DNA of 9,553 nt from Acidimicrobiia bacterium. Lineage in GTDB: Bacteria > Actinomycetota > Acidimicrobiia > IMCC26256 > JACDBD01. The number at the start of each line of letters is the position of its first letter. The stretch's first letter is position 1. The notes under the pieces were generated by a model. That model had not been told where the DNA came from, ran no database searches, and was given only the letters and a program-made list of their open reading frames with translations. A program made the position numbers and the translations under genes. Below are positions 1-5,523 of this stretch, piece by piece. The stretch is from positions 1-9,553 of the forward strand of contig JAPSGP010000083.1 of assembly GCA_031177445.1 (NCBI GenBank), read 5' to 3'.

Positions 1-1
1 G

Positions 2-919
2 ATCGCGGCCGTCTACCCGTACCTGTGGGTCAACGACGGCCTGATCATGTCGGAGACCCTGGCGGCGCTGCTCGTTTCGCTCGCGCTCCTGTACGGCTAC
101 CGCCTCATCCGAAAGCCGTCGCTCGGAGCCGCGGCACTCCTCGGCGCATCGTGCGGGCTCGCGGGGTTGGCGCGCGCCGAGCTCCTCGCGCTCGTCCCGC
201 TGCTCGCAGTGCCGGCGGCGCTCACCGCGCGCGCGATCCCGGGTGCCAGGCGCGTCCGCCTGGCTGCCGTCGCCGTGCTCGTCTCGGCCGCACTTGTCGT
301 CCCGTGGGTCGCGTTCAACGTCGCCCGATTCGACGAGGCCACGTACATCTCGACCAACGACGGGATCGCACTCATCGGCTCGAACTGCCGCTCGGTCTAC
401 TTCGGCGCCGGGACTGGTCTCACCGACCTCAAGTGCCTGGGGCCCAACCCGCGCGGCGATCAATCGGTCGACAGCAAGCTGTACCGCGAGCGCGCGTTCG
501 AGTTCATCGGCGACCACAAGGGTCGCACCACCGTGGTCGCGCTGGCGCGGATCGGACGTACCTGGAGCGTGTTCCGACCGTGGGACATGGTGGACTACAA
601 CGTCGGTGAGGGTCGGGAGCGCTGGCTCACCGCTACCGGGTTGTTCTTCTACTACCCGCTGCTGGCGCTGGCCATCGGCGGCGTCGTCGTGCTGTGGCGG
701 CGCCGGGCGACCTGGTGGCCGCTGTTGATCCCGCCACTGATCGTGACGCTGTCCTCGGCGGCGACGTACGGCCAGACGCGCTTTCGCGTCCCCGCCGAGC
801 CGTGCCTCGTGGTGCTGGCTGCGATCGCGGCGACCGCGCTCTACGCCCGGTGGCGAGCGGGCGGTGCGTCGAGCCCGGAGCCCGAATCCAGCACGATGGT
901 GGCGAGCTCCTCGAGCTGA
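2..919 (+). CDS. GT39/ArnT-like polytopic membrane glycosyltransferase, 5' end outside the window
   Basis: The open frame runs in from the left edge, so the ATG at 47 is internal; 305 residues are visible. Hydrophobic segments lie near residues 18-34, 41-56, 60-75, 88-104, 211-231, 238-253 and 266-282. Between the fourth and fifth is a soluble loop of about 100 residues with the motifs STNDG (117-121), SNC (127-129) and Cys145, followed by TYGQTRFR (255-262). These motifs recur in the two paralogues at 7190-8473 and 8470-9553. The segment WVNDGLIMSET matches WVWDGALLSET of the complete paralogue, so roughly the first 125 residues are missing, including the expected catalytic Asp loop. By family, such proteins move sugars from lipid-phosphate donors onto acceptors outside the cytoplasmic membrane; donor and acceptor are unknown. 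The Ser-rich tail overlaps the convergent dehydrogenase gene by 79 bp. The family call is from motif and topology reading. Confidence 0.85.
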   Translation: MAAVYPYLWVNDGLIMSETLAALLVSLALLYGYRLIRKPSLGAAALLGASCGLAGLARAELLALVPLLAVPAALTARAIPGARRVRLAAVAVLVSAALVVPWVAFNVARFDEATYISTNDGIALIGSNCRSVYFGAGTGLTDLKCLGPNPRGDQSVDSKLYRERAFEFIGDHKGRTTVVALARIGRTWSVFRPWDMVDYNVGEGRERWLTATGLFFYYPLLALAIGGVVVLWRRRATWWPLLIPPLIVTLSSAATYGQTRFRVPAEPCLVVLAAIAATALYARWRAGGASSPEPESSTMVASSSS

Positions 920-1965
920 GCGGTCGTCCCGCCCGCCGTCTCTCGCAGCGTCAGCAGGCGCTTCAGGAACAGATGGGCGTCGTGTTCCCAGGTGTAGCCG
1001 ATGCCGCCGTGCACCTGGATGAGCGCGGCTCCGACCCGGTACAGCTCGTCGGCCGCGAACGCGAGGGCCATGGTCGCGGCGCGATGCCGTTCCGCGGCAT
1101 CGGCGGCGTCGGCCGCCCAGCATGCGTAGTACGCGCCCGCGCGCGCGAGCTCGACCGCTTGGAGCATGTCGGCGCAGAGGTGCTGGACCGCCTGGAACGA
1201 CCCGACGGGGCGATCGAACTGGCGGCGCTCACCCGCGTATTCGACGGCGAGCTCGAGCGCGCGCGTGGCCGCGCCGACGCCGTCGACGACCGCGGCGATC
1301 GTCAGCCGGTCGAGGGCCTCGTCGACCGCGGCCGACGCATCACCCGTGCCGAGGCGGACTGCGGGCGCGTTGGCGAGGTTGACGGTTCCGTGCTGCCGCG
1401 TGCCGTCGATCGTGGGCGTCGGGCGCACTTCGACGCCAGGAGCACCCCGGGGAACGACGAACACGGCGAGGTCCTCGGTCGTAGGCGCCACCACGAAGAG
1501 CAAGTCGGCCGCGGCCACGTCGCGAGCGAGGGCCTTCGTTCCCGTGAGCGTCCAGGAGCGGCCGCTCGCGCGGATCGCGACTTCGTCGAGCACGACCACG
1601 GTGCCGATCTGCTCACCGGCCGCCAGGTGCGGCAGGAACAATCTGGCCTCCTGGGACGTACCGCCCAGCTGCACCAGGCTGACCGCACCGATCGCACTGG
1701 ACTCGTACGGCCCGGGGTGCACGGCGCGGCCGAGTTCCTCGAGCACGACCGCGGCGTCGACCATGCCGCCGCCGGCGCCGCCGTGCGCCTCGGGGACGAG
1801 GATGCCGGTGACCCCGAGCGCGGCCAGGCCCGTCCAGACCTCGTCGGTCGTGCCCCGCTCGTCGTCGAGCAGCTTGCGGACGTAGGCGATCGGCGCCCGT
1901 TCGTCGAGGAACCGGCGGACGCTGGCCCGGAGGAGCTCTTGATCGTCGGAGAACTCGAAGTCCAT
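841..1965 (-). CDS. Acyl-CoA dehydrogenase subunit (FadE family), flavin-contact type without canonical catalytic Glu
   Basis: A 374-residue protein with the ACAD layout: N-terminal helical domain opening MDFEFSDDQELLR, a short beta middle domain (about 115-205) and a C-terminal four-helix domain. It keeps RRQF (247-250) with FQAVQH (257-262), and QVHGGIGYTWEHDAHLFLKR (317-336), the parts that in ACADs contact FAD across the subunit interface. It lacks the AGSD motif of the middle domain. At the helix-G catalytic position the residue is Asp219 (LDR), and the C-terminal EGT-type catalytic motif is absent. This suggests a partner subunit in a heteromeric enzyme for alpha,beta-dehydrogenation of an acyl-CoA in the cytoplasm, most likely with the divergent neighbour at 2022. 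The ATG at 1965 is preceded by AGGGA seven bases upstream, which supports this start. The 3' end overlaps the convergent membrane-protein gene. The ACAD call is firm; the substrate is unknown. Confidence 0.93.
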   Translation of the reverse strand: MDFEFSDDQELLRASVRRFLDERAPIAYVRKLLDDERGTTDEVWTGLAALGVTGILVPEAHGGAGGGMVDAAVVLEELGRAVHPGPYESSAIGAVSLVQLGGTSQEARLFLPHLAAGEQIGTVVVLDEVAIRASGRSWTLTGTKALARDVAAADLLFVVAPTTEDLAVFVVPRGAPGVEVRPTPTIDGTRQHGTVNLANAPAVRLGTGDASAAVDEALDRLTIAAVVDGVGAATRALELAVEYAGERRQFDRPVGSFQAVQHLCADMLQAVELARAGAYYACWAADAADAAERHRAATMALAFAADELYRVGAALIQVHGGIGYTWEHDAHLFLKRLLTLRETAGGTTAQLEELATIVLDSGSGLDAPPARHRA

Positions 1966-1972
1966 CTCGTCA

Positions 1973-1977
1973 TCCCT
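1973..1977 (-). promoter_or_regulatory. Ribosome binding site of the minus-strand acyl-CoA dehydrogenase
   Basis: On the minus strand AGGGA lies seven bases before the ATG at 1965. It is the only Shine-Dalgarno-like sequence close to a plausible start here and decides the start chosen. Confidence 0.5.
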
Positions 1978-1991
1978 GACGTGTGTGTCAG
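1976..1991. promoter_or_regulatory. Short palindrome between divergent acyl-CoA dehydrogenase genes, possible operator
   Basis: CTGAC and GTCAG are exact inverted 5-bp arms around a 6-bp centre (GTGTGT). The element lies just downstream of the proposed minus-strand -10 box and upstream of the plus-strand -10 box, where a repressor could act on both genes. It does not match the KstR (AAC/GTT core) or KstR2 consensus as I remember them. Five-base arms can occur by chance in a region this size, so this is tentative. Confidence 0.25.
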
Positions 1992-1997
1992 CGACGC

Positions 1998-2003
1998 ACG
2001 CTA
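1998..2003 (-). promoter_or_regulatory. Putative -10 box for the minus-strand acyl-CoA dehydrogenase
   Basis: On the minus strand the hexamer is TAGCGT, fitting the actinobacterial TAnnnT form. It would place transcription start near 1991 and give a leader of about 25 bases carrying the AGGGA site. No good -35 box is visible. Confidence 0.3.
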
Positions 2004-2008
2004 CCGAG

Positions 2009-2014
2009 TACGGT
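2009..2014 (+). promoter_or_regulatory. Putative -10 box giving a leaderless transcript of the plus-strand acyl-CoA dehydrogenase
   Basis: TACGGT fits TAnnnT and ends seven bases before the GTG at 2022, so transcription would begin at or next to the start codon. No Shine-Dalgarno sequence precedes that GTG, as expected of leaderless genes, which are common in actinobacteria. No convincing -35 box is seen. Confidence 0.4.
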
Positions 2015-2021
2015 CCCGAAC

Positions 2022-3215
2022 GTGAGACTGAAGTACGGCGAAGCCGAGGAGCGCTTCCGCGAGGAGCTCGTCGCCTGGCTGGAGGAGCACGCGCCGCCGC
2101 CCGAGGTCATGCGCCGGCCGAAGCGCTCGAGCGCCGACCTGTCCGACTGGTCGCGGAAGTGGCAACGCACGCTGTTCGAGCACGGCTGGCTCGTCCCCGG
2201 CTGGCCGCCGGAGCTCGGCGGCCGCAACGCGTCGGCGGCCGAGACGATGATCTACTTCGAAGAGCTGTCACGGCGAGAGATCCATCGCAGCCTCAACCCG
2301 CAGGGCATCGGGATCGTGGCACCGTCGATCCGTGACTACGGCACGCCGGAGCAGCAGGAGCGCTTCCTGGTCCCGACCTTGCGGGCCGAGATCGCGTGGT
2401 GCATCGGCATGAGCGAGCCGGGTGCAGGCAGCGACCTCGCGTCGCTGTCGACGCGCGCCGTCCTCGACGGCGACCGCTTCGTCGTCAACGGGCAGAAGGT
2501 CTGGACCTCGGGTGCGCATCAGGCCGACTGGTGCGTGTGCTTCGTCCGCACGGATCCTGAGGCACCCAAGCACAAGGGCATCAGTGCGCTCCTCATCGAC
2601 ATGAAGACCGCCGGTGTCGAGTGCCGGCCGTTCCCCGAGTTGTCCGAGCCCGACTACCTCGACTTCAACGAGGTGTTCTTCACCGATGCCGCGGTGCCGG
2701 TCGAGAATCTCTTGGGCGAGCTGCACCACGGCTGGGCGATCACCCAGGGCTCGCTGGCCCACGAACGGGCGATGCTGTGGATCGACTACGCGTACGACGC
2801 CCAACGGTGCGTGCAGTCGCTGATCGCGCTGGGGGAGCAGCCGGGCCCGAACGGGGCACCGCTGCGTGAGGACGCACACTTTCGCGACACCGTTGCCAAC
2901 TTCTACGTCGACGCCCAGGCACTGATGCTGCTCGGCTACCGCGGCTTCTCGAAGTTCATGCGCGGTCGTGCGTCACCGGAGCACTCGCTGCTGAAGCTGT
3001 ACGGCAGCGAGACGGTCCAGCGGTGCCTGGCCGCGGGGATGGAAGCGCAGGGTGCAGACGGGCTCGACACCACCGTGTACGGACCGTCGCTGTGGCGTGA
3101 AGGCTCGTGGGCGGTGCAGTGGCTGCGGTCGTTCGCGGGCACGATCCCGGGAGGGACCAGCGAGATCCAGCGCAACATCATCGCCGAACGGGTGCTGGGA
3201 CTGCCGCGGCGATAG
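2022..3215 (+). CDS. Acyl-CoA dehydrogenase subunit (FadE family), catalytic type with helix-G glutamate
   Basis: A 397-residue protein when started at the GTG at 2022, where the family-like N-terminus MRLKYGEAEERFREEL begins. An upstream in-frame GTG at 1983 would add 13 residues unlike the family and spanning the likely promoter. The middle domain has SEPGAGSD (131-138) and NGQKVWTSGA (156-165). The C-terminus has IPGGTSEIQRNIIAERVLG (375-393), where the MCAD-type catalytic Glu of the EGT motif is Gly. Glu248 in SLAHER sits where isovaleryl-CoA and long-chain dehydrogenases keep their catalytic Glu in helix G, so it is the probable base. The RxxF...FQ and QxxGG flavin contacts are absent, but the divergent neighbour has them. 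I infer an alpha2beta2 enzyme with that neighbour. Role: FAD-dependent oxidation of an acyl-CoA to the enoyl-CoA in the cytoplasm. An 18-bp gap separates it from the next gene, so the two are co-transcribed. Confidence 0.93.
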   Translation: MRLKYGEAEERFREELVAWLEEHAPPPEVMRRPKRSSADLSDWSRKWQRTLFEHGWLVPGWPPELGGRNASAAETMIYFEELSRREIHRSLNPQGIGIVAPSIRDYGTPEQQERFLVPTLRAEIAWCIGMSEPGAGSDLASLSTRAVLDGDRFVVNGQKVWTSGAHQADWCVCFVRTDPEAPKHKGISALLIDMKTAGVECRPFPELSEPDYLDFNEVFFTDAAVPVENLLGELHHGWAITQGSLAHERAMLWIDYAYDAQRCVQSLIALGEQPGPNGAPLREDAHFRDTVANFYVDAQALMLLGYRGFSKFMRGRASPEHSLLKLYGSETVQRCLAAGMEAQGADGLDTTVYGPSLWREGSWAVQWLRSFAGTIPGGTSEIQRNIIAERVLGLPRR

Positions 3216-3221
3216 CTCGAC

Positions 3222-3227
3222 AGGAGG
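3222..3227 (+). promoter_or_regulatory. Strong Shine-Dalgarno site of the Cys/His conserved protein
   Basis: AGGAGG lies six bases before the ATG at 3234. It is the best ribosome binding site in the window and fixes the start of the downstream gene. Confidence 0.75.
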
Positions 3228-3233
3228 ACCGAC

Positions 3234-3926
3234 ATGCCGGCACGCGAGCTCAAGGATGCCGACGTCGAACGCATGCGGCAGCCGCTCTGGGAGCAAGCCC
3301 GCGCCGCCTTCGTCGCCGGCCGCACGCACGATGGTTCCGAGCTGCTCGACCAGGCCGTGGCGCAGTGGCGATCCCTTCAGGACTACTCGATCAACTGGAT
3401 CACCTCGCTGCTGACCTTCGTCGGCGAGGAGCTGGGGGAGGAGGCGGTCGAGCGCGCCCTGCGCAAGACGGGGGAGGAGTTCGTGCGCCCGCGGCGAGAC
3501 ACCGGAACCGACTGGGACACGCTGCCTGCGGCGGCCCGGGCCAAGGTGATCGCGCGTGCGATGGTCGCCAACTTCGGTGCCGTCGACGTCGACGAGGACG
3601 ACGAGAAGATCGTGCTGTCGTTCCGTTGTGGGAGTGGGGGGCGGTTGATCGACGACGGGCGCTACCAGGGCGAGCACGCCTACCTCACGCTCCGCGAGCG
3701 ATCGGGGCGGACGTTCATGCGCGACGAGCTGCCCGTGTACTGCGCCCACTGCTCGGTCAACAACGAGATGCAGCCGGTCGAATGGGGCGGCGCGCCGACG
3801 AGCATCGAGCATCCGCCGGAACGTGCCGGTGAGCGCTGCGTCCACCACGTGTACAAGGACGCGGGCGCCATTCCCGACACCGCCTACTCCCGGATCGGCA
3901 AGCGGCCACCTCCATCCTCGCCCTGA
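3234..3926 (+). CDS. Conserved uncharacterised protein with Cys/His motifs, operon partner of acyl-CoA dehydrogenase
   Basis: A 230-residue soluble protein; I do not recognise a named family with certainty. The N-terminal half (1-115) looks mainly helical, with an amphipathic, acidic stretch around 65-85. The C-terminal half looks beta-rich and carries spaced Cys and His residues: FRCGSGG (Cys132), YCAHC (Cys170, His172, Cys173) and CVHHVYKD (Cys202, His204, His205). These could bind a metal or form a thiol active site. The general order (helical region, then a Cys-containing C-terminus) is loosely like ATC-hydrolase-type or V4R-type small-molecule-binding proteins, but that is a guess. It starts 18 bp after the dehydrogenase stop behind an AGGAGG site, so it probably shares that operon and may serve the same acyl-CoA pathway. 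There is no signal peptide or membrane segment. Its 3' end overlaps the convergent membrane-protein gene by 43 bp. Confidence 0.85.
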   Translation: MPARELKDADVERMRQPLWEQARAAFVAGRTHDGSELLDQAVAQWRSLQDYSINWITSLLTFVGEELGEEAVERALRKTGEEFVRPRRDTGTDWDTLPAAARAKVIARAMVANFGAVDVDEDDEKIVLSFRCGSGGRLIDDGRYQGEHAYLTLRERSGRTFMRDELPVYCAHCSVNNEMQPVEWGGAPTSIEHPPERAGERCVHHVYKDAGAIPDTAYSRIGKRPPPSSP

Positions 3927-5479
3927 CATCGGTGCGCACGCGCCGGCAGTGAGTAGAGGACGTACCGGTCCTCCGAGCGGCGACGTGGCTCGTACGACGC
4001 CACGCGGGACGCATCGGTCGGTGGCCGCCACCCGGAAGCGATGTCGCGTTCGGAGACGACCGTGAGGATGCGATCGACGTCGCATTCCCGGGCGGTTCTC
4101 CACGAGCCGAACGCATGGGAGAGCCCGGTGACCGTGCGCACGTGCAGCCCGCCCTGCTCGAGCGCGACGAACACGCCGATGCCGACGGACCCGTAGAGAT
4201 GGGTGTCGACCCACCGGACCAGGTAGCGCGGCTCGGGATCGAGCTTGTCCGTCGCCTTCCGGGCGAGCTCGCCGATCGCGACGCTCAGGCTCTGATCCGG
4301 GCGCACACCCGCAGATGCCCAGGCGACCCCGCCCGAGAGGACGACCGCGACCGCGACCGCGACGCTCATCACGGCCGCGCGCGCTTGCGACGGCAGCAGG
4401 GACCAGACCGACCAGAACACGGACATCCACACGATGGCGGCAACCACCCAGGCCCACAGGACCAGATACGGAGCCGGGATCCCAATGATGCGCGCCGCGG
4501 CGACGACGCTCGCGACCGCCGCGAGCACGGCGAGCGCGTCCAGCCGAGCCGCGCTCGAAGCGCGGCGCCTCCACACCAGCGCGCCGAGCCCGGAGGTTGC
4601 GCCGAGCAACACGGCGGCCGGCAGCGTCGACGAGTGCGAGAGCAGGCCGAACTGGTTGACGCCGTCACGCGAGACGAACGCCGGCGCCGGGGCGAGCTGA
4701 TCGCCCATGATGCCGAAGGCGGAGCTCCAGCCCACGAAGGGCTCCGCCGGATCGCGGAACGCGTCGACGAGCTTGCCGAGGTTGCCGGGGCTGCCGGTGA
4801 GCTGTTGTATCGCGGGCGCGAGCCAGAGCAGCAGGGTGACCGCGCCCGCGAAGACGATCCCGCGCCGGAACGCGGGAGCCCTGGCGTCAGAGAACGACCG
4901 GGTGAGGCCGAGCACCGCGGCGCCGGCGCCCAGTGCGGCGACGGTGGGCAGGTAGCCCACGTGCGCCTGCACCACGAAGCTGCCGACGAGCGCGCACCAC
5001 GGGAGCACCACCCAGTCGCGGTCCGCCACCGACCACGCGAGCAGGGCGAACAGCAAGAACGGCAACACCGCTACCCATGGGTTCCACGGCGTGACGAGGG
5101 CCTCGGCCCCGAGCGCGCGGCAGAGCAGGAGGACGGCGATCGCCACGAACACGCCGAGCGGGGGACCGCCGCGCCGCCACCCGACGAGGACCGACCCGAT
5201 CGCGGCCCCGGCGTTGATGAGCGCGGTGCCGACGAGGATGCCAGTGTTGCCCAGGAGCCAGCTGAACGGCGCCAGCAGCCAGAACAGCATCGGGCCGGGG
5301 TGGAAGTAGTCGTAGCGGGACTGCGCACCGACCAGGGGCGTATGGCGCCCACCGACGTCGTCGATGCGCAGGACCTCGAGCGCCACGTCCGACGACGGCC
5401 GCCAGTGGTACCCGACGAGCGAGATGATCGCGACCAGCAGAGGCAGGGCGACGAGGCCGAGCAGGACCGCGCCGAGCAA
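3884..5479 (-). CDS. GT-C-like polytopic membrane protein with C-terminal extracytoplasmic domain
   Basis: From the TTG at 5479 the protein has 531 residues. About nine to eleven hydrophobic segments fill residues 2-390, followed by a soluble part of about 140 residues (391-531). Visible motifs are SSD (29-31) and IDD (39-41) in the first loop, YFHPGP (58-63), TPWNPW (130-135) and QAHVGY (171-176). An acidic residue in the first outer loop followed by an HPGP motif resembles GT-C glycosyltransferases that use lipid-phosphate sugars, but it is clearly a different subfamily from the three GT39-like paralogues here. It is the last visible gene of the minus-strand operon, directly after the amidohydrolase. 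The start is uncertain: no ATG or GTG lies in frame near the amidohydrolase stop. A CTG at 5527 overlapping that stop would add MTAPPRPLEAERSRSR, a plausible positively charged cytoplasmic tail. A transporter or other membrane enzyme cannot be excluded. Confidence 0.8.
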   Translation of the reverse strand: MLGAVLLGLVALPLLVAIISLVGYHWRPSSDVALEVLRIDDVGGRHTPLVGAQSRYDYFHPGPMLFWLLAPFSWLLGNTGILVGTALINAGAAIGSVLVGWRRGGPPLGVFVAIAVLLLCRALGAEALVTPWNPWVAVLPFLLFALLAWSVADRDWVVLPWCALVGSFVVQAHVGYLPTVAALGAGAAVLGLTRSFSDARAPAFRRGIVFAGAVTLLLWLAPAIQQLTGSPGNLGKLVDAFRDPAEPFVGWSSAFGIMGDQLAPAPAFVSRDGVNQFGLLSHSSTLPAAVLLGATSGLGALVWRRRASSAARLDALAVLAAVASVVAAARIIGIPAPYLVLWAWVVAAIVWMSVFWSVWSLLPSQARAAVMSVAVAVAVVLSGGVAWASAGVRPDQSLSVAIGELARKATDKLDPEPRYLVRWVDTHLYGSVGIGVFVALEQGGLHVRTVTGLSHAFGSWRTARECDVDRILTVVSERDIASGWRPPTDASRVASYEPRRRSEDRYVLYSLPARAHRCQGEDGGGRLPIRE

Positions 5480-5523
5480 GCGCGAGCGCGAGCGCTCGGC
5501 CTCCAGCGGTCGCGGCGGCGCCG

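Noticed and set aside
904..916. Small AGCTC-CTC-GAGCT hairpin near the end of the left glycosyltransferase as a terminator
   Set aside because: It has only five base pairs, no T-tract, and lies inside both coding regions.
1983..2021. Upstream GTG at 1983 as the start of the plus-strand dehydrogenase
   Set aside because: The extra 13 residues do not look like the family, and they cover the likely promoter and palindrome. The GTG at 2022 fits both homology and a leaderless start.
694..2025. Long plus-strand open frame (443 codons) opposite the minus-strand acyl-CoA dehydrogenase
   Set aside because: Its translation is Arg/Asp/Gly-rich low-complexity sequence typical of antisense frames in GC-rich DNA, and the opposite strand encodes a clear dehydrogenase.
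2973..4574. Minus-strand open frame of 533 codons crossing several genes
   Set aside because: It crosses the second dehydrogenase, the Cys/His gene and part of the GT-C-like gene out of frame and has no family features.
5474..5500. Short tandem GCGCGA/GCGCTC repeats near the start of the GT-C-like gene
   Set aside because: They encode alternating Arg-Ser codons and are expected in DNA this rich in GC; there is no sign of a functional repeat array.
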